A DNA stretch of 15,657 nucleotides from Christensenella sp. UBA7868 (GTDB lineage: Bacteria; Bacillota; Clostridia; Christensenellales; UBA1242). The stretch lies in the NCBI GenBank assembly GCA_002501285.1, contig DLSG01000106.1, forward strand, positions 809-16,465, read 5' to 3'. Shown here one piece after another: positions 6,181 to 13,800 of the stretch. The translations under genes were made by a program, and so were the position numbers. The notes under the pieces are model-generated. The model did no database searches. It was given only the letters and a program-made list of their open reading frames with translations, and was not told the DNA's origin. Position 1 is the first letter of the stretch; every line of letters begins with the position of its first letter.

Positions 6181-8343
6181 TTAGTTTTCTTCAACCGCTT
6201 TTTTAATTGAAAGTGAAATACGTTTCTTTTCTTTATCCACGCCAATAACTTTTACGTTAACGATGTCACCAACAGTTAATTCTTCGCTTGGGTGTTTTAT
6301 ATACCTATCACAGATTTCACTTATATGAACAAGTCCGTCTTGATGCACGCCAATATCAACAAAAGCACCAAAATCAACAACATTTCTAACTGTTCCTTTC
6401 AAAATCATGCCCTCTTGCAAGTCCTCTAAACTTAACAAGTCACTTCGAAGTTCAGGTTTTGGCAAACTATCACGAATATCTCTTCCAGGTTTAATAATTT
6501 CTAAAATAATGTCTTGAAGTGTAGGAACACCAATTTCACATTCTTTTGCGGCTTTTTCTATTCCATAATCATTAACAAGACCTGGCAAATTAGAAATATT
6601 TCCATTTTTAATATCTTCACTTGATAAATTAAATAATTTTAATAATTTATTAGCGTTTTCATAACTCTCTGGGTGAACTGCTGTGTTATCTAAAATATTT
6701 TCACCATTAACAATACGCAAGAAACCTGCACATTGTTCAAAAGCCTTGCTTCCAAGTTTTGCGACATTTAAAAGTTGATTTCTATTTAAAAACGCCCCAT
6801 TTTTTTCTCGGTAAGTAACAATATTTTTAGCAACGCTTGAATTTAATCCACTGACAAAACTTAAAAGTCTTGGGCTTGCAGTGTTTAAGTCAACGCCAAC
6901 ATTATTAACACAATCTTCAACAACGCCATCTAAAACTTCTGTAAGCCTTTTTTGAGGCATATCATGTTGATATTGCCCAACACCAATAGATTTTACATCA
7001 ATTTTAATAAGTTCGCTTAATGGGTCTTGAAGTCTTCTTGCAATTGAAACCGCACTTCTCAAACTTACATCATAATCAGGAAATTCTTCCGCCCCAAGTT
7101 TACTTGCACTATACACACTAGCACCTGCTTCGGATACCACCATATAACTTACTGGAACCGTTAATTTTTTAATTAAATTTGCAACAAAAATTTCACATTC
7201 TTTGCTAGCGGTTCCATTGCCAATAGAAATTACACTAATTCCGTGTTTTTTAATAAGCATTGCAATAATTTTTTCTGCTTTTTCAACTTCATTATGTGGT
7301 GGAGTTGGATAAATTACGCCAGTGTCAAGCACTGTGCCGTTTTCATCAATAACAGCAAGTTTACAACCTGTTCTGTAAGCTGGATCTAGCCCTAAAATAA
7401 CTTTGTGTTTTAGTGGTGGTTGCATTAAAAGAGGTTTTAAGTTTACTTCAAACATTTTAATTGCACCTTCTGATGCATTATCAAACATTTCGTTTCTAAT
7501 ATCACGCTCTAAACTTGGAAGAATTAACCTGTTGAAACTATCTTCAACTGTAAGTTCCAATTTTTCTTTATAAATACTTTCTTTAATTTTAAAATGTTTT
7601 TTAATTAATTCTAAACATTTTTCAGTGTTTACTTCAAGACTTGCTTTCAAGCAATCTTCTTTTTCGCCACGATTAATAGCCAAAATTCTATGTCCGGGCA
7701 TTTTGCAAACTTGTTCTTTATAATTATCGTACATTAAATATGTGTTTACTTTTTCGTTTGGCTTTAAAGTTGTTACAATAAAAGCAGATTTAAACAAAAA
7801 TTCTCTTAATTCTTTTCTTGTGTCCGCATCATCACTTATGCTTTCAGCAATAATATCCAAAGCGCCTTGCAAAGCCTCTTCTGGCGAATTTACACCTTTT
7901 TCTTCATTTACATATTCTTTTGCAATATCTAGTACATCACCAGTAATTTCTTTTTGTTTAACAATTTTATCTGCCAATGGTTGAAGGCCTTTGCTTACTG
8001 CAATAGTTGCTCTTGTTTGTCGTTTTGGCCTAAAAGGTCTGTAAATATCTTCAAGTTCAGTTTGAGTTGTGCTTGCTTTAATTTTTTCTTCAAGGTCTGG
8101 CGTTAATTTTTCTTGATCGGAAATTAATTTTATAATTTCTTCTTTTCTTTTCTCCAAATTTCTTAAATAAGTTAATCTGTCGCTAAACGCCCTAATTGTT
8201 TGGTCATCTAATGTCCCATGCATTTCCTTTCTGTATCTTGCAATAAAAGGAACAGTACAACCTTCATCTAAAAGGTTAACTAGGTTTTGACTATATTCAT
8301 GTTTAAGGTCAAATTCTTCACTTAATTTAGTTACTAAATCCAT
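6181..8343 (-). CDS. tex: Tex family S1 RNA-binding transcription accessory protein
   Basis: Tex proteins bind nucleic acid and associate with transcription. The 720-residue length and all domains fit. The N-terminal Tex region contains TVPFIARYRKE and IYRPFRPKR. A YqgF/RNase-H-like fold begins near residue 314 (GLDPAYRTG at 318). Helix-hairpin-helix repeats span about 480-550 (VGVDLNTAS). A C-terminal S1 domain covers about 642-715 (GTVRNVVDFGAFVDIG, then DGLVHISEI). An ATG 15 bases further upstream would add five residues, but the ATG at 8343 is preceded by GGGGGA four bases away and is preferred. That ribosome site is inside the last codons of the DegV gene, with a 17-base overlap, so the two are co-translated. 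No frameshift or loss of a domain is seen. Confidence 0.95.
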   Translation of the reverse strand: MDLVTKLSEEFDLKHEYSQNLVNLLDEGCTVPFIARYRKEMHGTLDDQTIRAFSDRLTYLRNLEKRKEEIIKLISDQEKLTPDLEEKIKASTTQTELEDIYRPFRPKRQTRATIAVSKGLQPLADKIVKQKEITGDVLDIAKEYVNEEKGVNSPEEALQGALDIIAESISDDADTRKELREFLFKSAFIVTTLKPNEKVNTYLMYDNYKEQVCKMPGHRILAINRGEKEDCLKASLEVNTEKCLELIKKHFKIKESIYKEKLELTVEDSFNRLILPSLERDIRNEMFDNASEGAIKMFEVNLKPLLMQPPLKHKVILGLDPAYRTGCKLAVIDENGTVLDTGVIYPTPPHNEVEKAEKIIAMLIKKHGISVISIGNGTASKECEIFVANLIKKLTVPVSYMVVSEAGASVYSASKLGAEEFPDYDVSLRSAVSIARRLQDPLSELIKIDVKSIGVGQYQHDMPQKRLTEVLDGVVEDCVNNVGVDLNTASPRLLSFVSGLNSSVAKNIVTYREKNGAFLNRNQLLNVAKLGSKAFEQCAGFLRIVNGENILDNTAVHPESYENANKLLKLFNLSSEDIKNGNISNLPGLVNDYGIEKAAKECEIGVPTLQDIILEIIKPGRDIRDSLPKPELRSDLLSLEDLQEGMILKGTVRNVVDFGAFVDIGVHQDGLVHISEICDRYIKHPSEELTVGDIVNVKVIGVDKEKKRISLSIKKAVEEN

Positions 8344-9196
8344 TATTTCCCCCATCATTTATAAATAAAACACCAATAGTATTAGCCCCACAGTGGCTTG
8401 TAATTGTAGCCCCCGCTTGTGTAACTAAAATTTCTTTAAAATGCGAATTTTCTTTAACTGTTGTTTTAACAAGTTCTAACACATCATCTTCAATTGTCGA
8501 ATAAGTTATAAAACATCTTGTTAAATCTGGGTTGTTAAACTTTTCAAGAACATCTTTAACATAGCTTTCAACAACTTTAATATATGGTCCACGATATTTT
8601 TTGCTCATGCCCATTTTTCCGTTTTTAACTTCAATAGAAGGTTTAATATTAAATAAATTTGCCCCCAAAAGTTGAAGCGAACTACATCTACCACCTTTAT
8701 GTAAGAATGTTAGTTTATTAATAACAAATGATGCTTGAACATAAGGTATTCTTGCTTCAACCTTAGAACAAATATTTTCAAAGCTCTCGCCCGCATTTTT
8801 TAAATCTACACAATAAAGCATCAAAAGCCCAACACCTGTTGATAAACTTCTTGAATCTATAATTTTAACCTTTCCATTAAATTCTTCAGCGGCGTGTTTA
8901 GCGTTTTCGCACGAACAACTCATTTCGCTTGATAGTGAGAAATGAATAATTCTATCGTCATCATTTTTTAAGTTTGCTTTAAAAAATTCTTTGTAATTTT
9001 CAACAGAAACAGCACTTGTTTTTGGAAGTGTTTTTCTTTCATTAAAGTTATCAATTATCATTTGACTTGTAATTGTAACTCCATCTAAATATTCCTTATC
9101 ATTTAATAAAATATTAAATGGTAAAATTCTTATATCATTATTTTTTATAAGTTCTTTACTTAAATCATTAGAACTATCGCCTGTAATTATTATCAT
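8327..9196 (-). CDS. DegV family protein (fatty-acid-binding FakB-like)
   Basis: DegV proteins bind a fatty acid and, as FakB, present it to the FakA kinase for phospholipid synthesis. Full length at 289 residues. Visible landmarks are the N-terminal TGDSSNDL, the hydroxyl-rich TSAVS loop (60-64, where many members have TSQPS), SLSSEMS (87-93, usually S-x-SS-x-L/M-SG), KLTFLHKGGR near 160-170 and HCGANTIG (268-275), part of the lipid head-group pocket. It is first in a two-gene unit with tex, and no fakA is in the window. GGAGG before ATG 9196 and a strong promoter fix the start. The replacement of the usual Gly in SLSS-x-SG by Cys, giving a CSC segment, is slightly unusual. Lipid preference cannot be told. 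Confidence 0.9.
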   Translation of the reverse strand: MIIITGDSSNDLSKELIKNNDIRILPFNILLNDKEYLDGVTITSQMIIDNFNERKTLPKTSAVSVENYKEFFKANLKNDDDRIIHFSLSSEMSCSCENAKHAAEEFNGKVKIIDSRSLSTGVGLLMLYCVDLKNAGESFENICSKVEARIPYVQASFVINKLTFLHKGGRCSSLQLLGANLFNIKPSIEVKNGKMGMSKKYRGPYIKVVESYVKDVLEKFNNPDLTRCFITYSTIEDDVLELVKTTVKENSHFKEILVTQAGATITSHCGANTIGVLFINDGGNNGFSN

Positions 9197-9211
9197 AATT
9201 CCTCCATGAAT

Positions 9212-9240
9212 ATTATCTTACATTAAGCCAAAAAAGTCAA
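9212..9240 (-). promoter_or_regulatory. Promoter of the degV-type gene and tex
   Basis: Minus strand: TTGACT (9235-9240), 17-bp spacer, GATAAT (9212-9217). The leader is very short (about ten bases) and holds GGAGG at 9201-9205. Confidence 0.75.
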
Positions 9241-9266
9241 TAAAATAATAAACATTCAAATTATAA

Positions 9267-9295
9267 TTGCGTTTTATTTTAAATTATTATATAAT
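9267..9295 (+). promoter_or_regulatory. Promoter of radC
   Basis: TTGCGT (9267-9272), 17-bp spacer, TATAAT (9290-9295). The predicted start point is near 9302, only about six bases before the radC ATG, so the mRNA may be nearly leaderless. Confidence 0.7.
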
Positions 9296-9307
9296 AAATT
9301 TTATACT

Positions 9308-10069
9308 ATGGAGAAAAATTTAGACAATAAAAAACCCGAAGCGAAAAACTGTCATGCAGGTCATAGAAAACGATTATATGAAACTTTAAAAGCGTGCAAT
9401 TTCGATCCCGTTCAAGAACATATTATGTTAGAATATCTTTTATTTCAAGTCTTTCCAATGTGCGATACAAATCCGATTGCTCACAAACTTATAAATAAAT
9501 TTGGAAACTTTTGTAATGTTTTTGACGCAAAGTTTGAAGACTTAATTAAAGTTGAAGGTATTGGTGAAAGTGCTGCTAAAAAGATTATTTCTTACAGAAA
9601 CTTTTTGGATTATTATAATAAACATAAATCAAATATAAAAATTAAACTTCAAAATCCTATCGACTTTGTAAACTATTTTGGAAAATATATAAAATCAGAG
9701 TCAACTGAAAATTTGATTGTAATAATTTTAAACGACAGATTTGAACTTAATGAATATCAAATTTTTAAAGGAAATAAAGACAGCACAGTTAATTTTGATG
9801 CAAGAGAAATTTATGAAATGGCAAGAAGAACTGGAAGTTCGTTTATTGTTTTAATGCACAACCACCCAACTGGTGATCCAAGACCATCAAATGCTGATAT
9901 TGTAAACACAAGAATTTTATATGAAAGACTAATGAGTTTTAGAGTTGAAATTTCCGACCATATAATTGTTAGTCAAAATGCATATTTTAGTTTTGATAGA
10001 AATCATGTTCTTGATGAAGTTAGAGAATTCTGTGGCAGAATATCTGCTCCGCCAACAGATAATAATTAA
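9308..10069 (+). CDS. radC: RadC family JAMM/MPN+ domain protein
   Basis: RadC proteins (formerly DUF2466) combine helix-hairpin-helix DNA-binding motifs with a JAMM metalloprotease-like domain; the cellular role is unsettled. At 253 residues it is slightly longer than usual because of a polar N-terminus. GHRKRLYETL and EHIMLEYLLF open the family region, a helix-hairpin-helix (VEGIGESAAKKI) starts at residue 82, and the JAMM metal site is intact with Glu134, His184, His186 and Asp197 in HNHPTGDPRPSNAD. The ATG at 9308 has no ribosome site upstream and lies about six bases after the likely transcription start; no later Met fits because conserved sequence starts by residue 18. It is divergent from the degV-tex unit and precedes HU, which has its own promoter. 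Confidence 0.92.
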   Translation: MEKNLDNKKPEAKNCHAGHRKRLYETLKACNFDPVQEHIMLEYLLFQVFPMCDTNPIAHKLINKFGNFCNVFDAKFEDLIKVEGIGESAAKKIISYRNFLDYYNKHKSNIKIKLQNPIDFVNYFGKYIKSESTENLIVIILNDRFELNEYQIFKGNKDSTVNFDAREIYEMARRTGSSFIVLMHNHPTGDPRPSNADIVNTRILYERLMSFRVEISDHIIVSQNAYFSFDRNHVLDEVREFCGRISAPPTDNN

Positions 10070-10099
10070 TAAAAAAAATACAAAATAATACAAAAATAG

Positions 10100-10128
10100 T
10101 TGGAAATAAAAACGATTTTTGGTAAAAT
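10100..10128 (+). promoter_or_regulatory. Promoter of the HU gene
   Basis: TTGGAA (10100-10105), 17-bp spacer, TAAAAT (10123-10128). It starts 30 bases after the radC stop and there is no terminator between them, so some radC read-through is also possible. Confidence 0.7.
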
Positions 10129-10156
10129 ATTAATATAAAACTAAATGGAGGTTCTT

Positions 10157-10429
10157 ATGAACAAAACAGAATTTATTGCTGAAATTGCAGCAAAAGCAGA
10201 CCTTACAAAAAAGCAAGCAGAAACAGCTTATGATGCTATGCTTGAAACAATTGTAGAGGCACTTAAAAAAGGGGATAAAGTTCAACTTGTTGGTTTTGGT
10301 AGCTTTGAACTTAAAGAAAAACCAGCAAGAGAAGGCGTTAATCCTGCTACTGGCGAAAAAGTTAAAATCGCTGCTTCTAAAAACCCAACATTCAAAATGG
10401 GAAAAGCTTTTAAAGAACTATTTAATTAA
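10157..10429 (+). CDS. hup: HU family DNA-binding protein
   Basis: Small basic nucleoid protein that binds and bends DNA as a dimer. The 90-residue length is exactly that of bacterial HU. The helical body covers residues 1-45, GFGSF is at 46-50, and the DNA-gripping beta arm at about 53-75 contains NPATGEK with the intercalating Pro63. The C-terminal NPTFKMGKAFKELFN is typical. An ATG at 10145 in the same frame would add four residues, but GGAGG (10147-10151) lies within that extension and points to the ATG at 10157. It has its own promoter and a strong terminator, so it is monocistronic. IHF is less likely given the Bacillota context and arm sequence. Confidence 0.96.
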   Translation: MNKTEFIAEIAAKADLTKKQAETAYDAMLETIVEALKKGDKVQLVGFGSFELKEKPAREGVNPATGEKVKIAASKNPTFKMGKAFKELFN

Positions 10430-10441
10430 TTTAATTAGTAT

Positions 10442-10472
10442 AAAAAATCCATGATTTTCATGGATTTTTTTT
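10442..10472. terminator. Bidirectional terminator after the HU gene
   Basis: Perfect 13-bp stem (AAAAAATCCATGA with its complement) and a TTT loop, followed by more T. The A run on the other side lets it also end transcripts from the convergent yitT-type gene, whose stop is about 75 bases away across AT-only sequence. Confidence 0.9.
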
Positions 10473-10547
10473 ATTTTCTTATTTTTATTTTAATTAATAT
10501 ATTATATATTTTATTTATTATTTTAATCTAGCAAAATTAATTTTAAC

Positions 10548-11567
10548 CTAGTTTTGATTTATATTTTGATTGTTATTTTCATTTTCAATAAGATTTTGTT
10601 GTTCAATATTAACATCACTTACAACTTGATTTTCTTCTTTAACAAATGTAGGAGTCAATTCTTTAAAAGGTTTCTTTTTAGATTTATATCTAACTTTTTT
10701 ATCAAAACCTTCCCCATAGGCTTCCACAACGTTTGTTGAGAATAAGAACGCTTTGTCATCAATGTCAAAAACAATATCTTGAAGATTTCGGGCTTCATAT
10801 TTATTTACTAAACACATTAAAATATGTTTATCATTTTTAGAATAAGCACCTTTACCATTTATAATGGTAGCCCCTCGATAAAGTTTAGTAAGTATCGCTT
10901 CGGAAATTTCTTCATATTTGTCCGAAATAATATAATACGCTTTTGTGCTTTTCCCGCCATCAATAACCATATCGGTTATTTTACCAGCAAGATAAATGGC
11001 TAGCAATGTATATAAACTGCTTACCAATCCATGAGCGGCAAAGTTGATTGCTAAAACAAGAGTATCAACAATTATAATAATTTTACCAACTGTAATTTCG
11101 TTGTTATAATGATGTAAAATCATTCCAAGCATTTCTCCGCCCCCAGTAGAACCACCACCACGAACAACAAGTCCTGTTCCTAGCCCCATTAAAGCGGCAC
11201 CGAAAACACTTGCCAAGAACATATCATTTAGACCAATATCAAAATTCAAATATTGCATACAAACTGAATACGCTAAAATTCCAAACAAAGAATAGAAAAA
11301 GTATTTTTTACCAAGCGCTTTAAATGCAAATCCGATTAAAACTACATTGAAAGCAAGGTACAAAATTGTTGGAGATATATAGAACCAGCCAAGTTTAACA
11401 AAAAGGTCGCTAATAACTGCAGCAAGTCCACCAAATCCACCTGGAGCAATGCTATTTGCATAGAAAAAACTATTGAAAGCAAGCCCCATTAAAGCAATGC
11501 CCACAATAATAAATAATATCTTCATAGTTTCATTAAGCCATTTATTTTTAACAATCATTTTTTTCAT
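10548..11567 (-). CDS. YitT family membrane protein (DUF161 plus DUF2179)
   Basis: Polytopic inner membrane protein of unknown transport role. About six hydrophobic segments lie in residues 14-205, including the conserved SIAPGGFGGLA loop near 39-49 and the glycine-rich RGGGSTGGGEMLG near 134-146. A soluble DUF2179-type domain follows at about 210-290 (AYYIISDKYEEISEAIL, RGATIINGKGAYSKNDKHILMCLV). The C-terminus is an unusual polar tail rich in Asn, Gln and Glu, making the 339 residues longer than the usual 280-300. The frame could start at a TTG 24 bases earlier, but ATG at 11567 has GAGGTG five bases before it and fits the promoter's start point. Monocistronic. Confidence 0.9.
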   Translation of the reverse strand: MKKMIVKNKWLNETMKILFIIVGIALMGLAFNSFFYANSIAPGGFGGLAAVISDLFVKLGWFYISPTILYLAFNVVLIGFAFKALGKKYFFYSLFGILAYSVCMQYLNFDIGLNDMFLASVFGAALMGLGTGLVVRGGGSTGGGEMLGMILHHYNNEITVGKIIIIVDTLVLAINFAAHGLVSSLYTLLAIYLAGKITDMVIDGGKSTKAYYIISDKYEEISEAILTKLYRGATIINGKGAYSKNDKHILMCLVNKYEARNLQDIVFDIDDKAFLFSTNVVEAYGEGFDKKVRYKSKKKPFKELTPTFVKEENQVVSDVNIEQQNLIENENNNQNINQN

Positions 11568-11582
11568 AATTTCACCTCGGCT

Positions 11583-11611
11583 ATTATACAACTAAACAAA
11601 ATAAATTTCAA
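11583..11611 (-). promoter_or_regulatory. Promoter of the YitT-family gene
   Basis: Minus strand: TTGAAA (11606-11611), 17-bp spacer, TATAAT (11583-11588). The start point near 11576 places GAGGTG inside a leader of about ten bases and rules out the upstream TTG as start codon. Confidence 0.8.
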
Positions 11612-11743
11612 CAAAAAACCCAAAATTATTCAATTGTTTTTCATATTTTTTTCTTTTAAAAATTTTGTTTTTATATTAATAAATTTTAGTTTTTCTATTA
11701 ATAAATTTTTATCATCTTTAACTCGACAAATTTCAATAAAACG

Positions 11744-11774
11744 AAAAAAATAACCCCTAAAAAAGAGGTTATTT
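11744..11774 (-). terminator. Terminator of the rpmG-secE-nusG-rplK-rplA operon
   Basis: Stem AAATAACC / GGTTATTT plus two more pairs after one mismatch, and on the minus strand a run of seven T after the stem. It begins eight bases after the rplA stop. Confidence 0.85.
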
Positions 11775-11781
11775 AAAATAA

Positions 11782-12471
11782 TTAATTTTGTCTGTAATTA
11801 ACTTTAATTCCAGGTCCCATAGTAGAACTTAAAGTGATACTTTTTAAATAAGTTCCTTTACTTGCTGCTGGTTTTGCTTTAACGATAGCATTCATAACTG
11901 TGTTAAAGTTTTCTAAAAGTTTTTCTGTTCCAAAACTTGCTTTACCAATAATTACGTGTACAATGTTGTTTTTATCAAGTCTGTATTCAACTTTACCAGC
12001 TTTAACATCTTTAATAGCTTTTGCAACATCTGTTGTAACTGTTCCACTTTTTGGGTTTGGCATTAAGCCTTTTGGTCCTAAAATTTTAGCACATCTACCA
12101 ACTAATCCCATCATATCAGGAGTAGTGATACATACATCAAAATCTAAGAAGTTTTGATTTTGAATTTTTGCAACGATTTCTTCAGCACCAACAATATCAG
12201 CACCTGCTTTTTCAGCAGCATCTGCGTGGTCACCTTTTGCAATAACTAAAACTTTTACGCTTTTACCTGTTCCGTTTGGAAGAACAACAACGCCTCTAAC
12301 TTGTTGGTCAGCGTTTCTTCCATCAACACCAAGTTTAACATGAAGTTCAATTGTTTCATCAAATTTTGCTTTACTTGTTTCAAGTGCAAGTTTAACAGCT
12401 TCTTCACTTTCATAAGTTTTAGATTTATCAACAAGTTTTTGAACTTCTAAATATCTTTTACTTTGTTTCAT
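11782..12471 (-). CDS. rplA: 50S ribosomal protein L1
   Basis: L1 binds 23S rRNA at the L1 stalk, which guides deacylated tRNA out of the E site. In several bacteria and archaea it also represses its own operon by binding mRNA. The length of 229 is normal. The family signature GRCAKILGPKGLMPNPKSGTV (about 126-146) is intact, as are VDGRNADQQVRGVVVLPNGTGK in the first domain and SSTMGPGIKV at the C-terminus, the RNA-contacting part. ATG at 12471 has AAAAGGAG upstream. It is the last gene of the operon and is followed directly by a terminator, so rplJ and rplL must be elsewhere. A two-stem element at 12485-12512 before it looks like an L1 target. Confidence 0.98.
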   Translation of the reverse strand: MKQSKRYLEVQKLVDKSKTYESEEAVKLALETSKAKFDETIELHVKLGVDGRNADQQVRGVVVLPNGTGKSVKVLVIAKGDHADAAEKAGADIVGAEEIVAKIQNQNFLDFDVCITTPDMMGLVGRCAKILGPKGLMPNPKSGTVTTDVAKAIKDVKAGKVEYRLDKNNIVHVIIGKASFGTEKLLENFNTVMNAIVKAKPAASKGTYLKSITLSSTMGPGIKVNYRQN

Positions 12472-12484
12472 TTTTTTCTCCTTT

Positions 12485-12512
12485 TGGTTTTAACGAGATT
12501 CTATCTCTCCCA
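12485..12512 (-). promoter_or_regulatory. Putative L1-binding mRNA element upstream of rplA
   Basis: Read on the minus strand: TGG, GA, GAGAT, loop AGA, ATCTC, GTTAAAA, CCA. Two short helices flank an asymmetric internal loop (GA opposite GTTAAAA). It starts four bases after the rplK stop and ends next to the rplA ribosome site. It matches the element before rplK in the shared parts TGGGAG and CGTTAA, with different but paired upper stems, so the pairing is conserved. Confidence 0.6.
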
Positions 12513-12515
12513 TAA

Positions 12516-12941
12516 TTAATCTACGACTGTAACGCCCATGCTTCTTGCAGAGCCTGCAATCATGCTCATAGCACTTTCTAAACTACTAGCATTCAAATCT
12601 TGCATTTTTGTTTTTGCAATTTCTTCAACTTGCGCTTTTGTAATTTTGCCAACTTTATCTTTTTTACTGTTAGCACTACCTTTTTCAATTCCAGCGGCTT
12701 TAATAATTAAGTCTGCTGCTGGAGGGGTTTTTGTAACAAAAGTGAATGTTCTGTCTGTGTAGGCAGTAACAATAACTGGAATGTTAAAACCAACTTTGTC
12801 AGCGGTTCTTTCATTAAATTGTTTCAAAAATTCCATTGAATTTACGCCGTGAGGTCCAAGTGCGGAACCTACGCTTTGTCCTGGAGTTGCTTTTCCGCCA
12901 GGTAGTTGTAGTTTAATAACTGCTTTAACTTCTTTTGCCAT
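12516..12941 (-). CDS. rplK: 50S ribosomal protein L11
   Basis: L11 forms the base of the L7/L12 stalk on 23S rRNA and is part of the factor-binding and thiostrepton site. The full 141 residues are present. The N-terminal domain has LPGGKATPGQSVGSALGPHG (about 14-33), whose prolines form the thiopeptide site. The RNA-binding C-terminal domain contains KTPPAADLIIKAAGIEKGS (about 71-89) and ends AGSARSMGVTVVD, the usual signature. ATG at 12941 follows AAAAGGAGAAGG. It lies between nusG and rplA as in most Bacillota, with regulatory stem-loops on both sides. Nothing unusual in the protein. Confidence 0.98.
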   Translation of the reverse strand: MAKEVKAVIKLQLPGGKATPGQSVGSALGPHGVNSMEFLKQFNERTADKVGFNIPVIVTAYTDRTFTFVTKTPPAADLIIKAAGIEKGSANSKKDKVGKITKAQVEEIAKTKMQDLNASSLESAMSMIAGSARSMGVTVVD

Positions 12942-12960
12942 ATTTTTCCTTCTCCTTTTG

Positions 12961-12995
12961 GTGGTTAACGAAAACTAATTTTTGTTTTCTCCCAC
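12961..12995 (-). promoter_or_regulatory. Putative L1-binding mRNA element upstream of rplK
   Basis: Read on the minus strand: GTGG, GA, GAAAAC, eight-base loop, GTTTTC, GTTAA, CCAC. A four-pair lower helix and a six-pair upper helix are separated by an asymmetric loop (GA opposite GTTAA). This resembles the two-helix L1 target of 23S rRNA and of L11-L1 mRNAs. It is 19 bases before the rplK start. A small GC hairpin (CGGC-AAA-GCCG, 13009-13019) lies between it and the nusG stop. Confidence 0.7.
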
Positions 12996-13020
12996 TGATT
13001 TATTCAAACGGCTTTGCCGA

Positions 13021-13554
13021 TTAAATACTATTTAATTTTCTAATTTCATCAAGTTTAACATCTACATTGTTTTCTCTGTTAAACATTTCTACAATAACAG
13101 TTGCTGTAAGGTTTTCTTTGTCAATAGTTTTAATTGTTCCAATTTGACCTTTTAAAGCACCGTCTAAAAGTTCAACTTTATCGCCAATACTTAAAGTAAT
13201 ATCTGCTTCTGTTTTTTCTAGACGCATTCTTACAACATCTTCTTCTGGAAGTTCAAGTGGTCTTCCTTTTGGCCCAACAAAGCCAGTAATCCCTCTTGTT
13301 CCTACGATACGATGCCAAATATCATCACCATAAATCATTTTAACCAAAATATATGTTGGCATAAGTTTTCTTGAAACAATAACTTTTTTACCGTTTTTCT
13401 CTTCAACCGCATCTTCCATAGGAATTACAATATCAAAAACACGATTTGATAAATTATTTTTTTCAACAACTCTTTCTAAATTTTCTTGCGCAACATTTTC
13501 GTATCCCGGCATGGTGTGAAGAACATACCATTTTGCCTCTGTGTCCATTTCCAT
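13021..13554 (-). CDS. nusG: Transcription elongation factor NusG
   Basis: NusG binds RNA polymerase and affects pausing, Rho-dependent termination and coupling to the ribosome. The length of 177 is the usual one. The NGN domain (about 7-115) has WYVLHTMPGYE, MPTYILVKM and GTRGITGFVG. The KOW domain (about 120-175) has GDKVELLDGALKGQIGTI and the C-terminal MFNREN. AGGAG seven bases before ATG 13554 supports the start, and the next ATG two codons later is less well placed. It is 13 bases downstream of secE. As in most Bacillota, it is cotranscribed with secE and the L11-L1 genes. Confidence 0.98.
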   Translation of the reverse strand: MEMDTEAKWYVLHTMPGYENVAQENLERVVEKNNLSNRVFDIVIPMEDAVEEKNGKKVIVSRKLMPTYILVKMIYGDDIWHRIVGTRGITGFVGPKGRPLELPEEDVVRMRLEKTEADITLSIGDKVELLDGALKGQIGTIKTIDKENLTATVIVEMFNRENNVDVKLDEIRKLNSI

Positions 13555-13567
13555 AACAAAACTCCTA

Positions 13568-13789
13568 TTAAATTAATAACCCAAACAACCAAGCAAATAG
13601 CCTGTCTATTCCAAACAAAACTACAGTAAAAAACAACACAACGCCTAAAACAATTGCGGTTTGTTTGCAAACTTTTCCAAAACTTGGCCAAGTTACTTTT
13701 TTAAGTTCAGAAACAGTTTCCTTGGTTTTTTTGGCAAGTTTATGTTCTTTTGGTTTTTTTACTTTTGTAGAATTAGTTTCTTTTGCCAT
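13568..13789 (-). CDS. secE: Preprotein translocase subunit SecE
   Basis: Single-span subunit that clamps SecY in the protein-conducting channel. It has 73 residues: a Lys-rich cytosolic N-terminus, the conserved amphipathic ELKKVTWPS (28-36) and one membrane helix (about 43-63), the short bacterial form. The frame is open 57 bases further upstream, but that part overlaps rpmG. ATG at 13789 has AAGGAG seven bases before it and begins the normal MAKE-type N-terminus. The rpmG stop codon TAA is joined to this ribosome site. It is second in the operon, and SecY is not in the window. Confidence 0.96.
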   Translation of the reverse strand: MAKETNSTKVKKPKEHKLAKKTKETVSELKKVTWPSFGKVCKQTAIVLGVVLFFTVVLFGIDRLFAWLFGLLI

Positions 13790-13800
13790 AAAATAACTCC

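Noticed and set aside
11674..11709. Direct repeat TATTAATAAATTTT, two copies 22 bases apart
   Set aside because: Low-complexity A/T sequence in an intergenic region; chance is a sufficient explanation and no third copy or palindrome supports a binding site.
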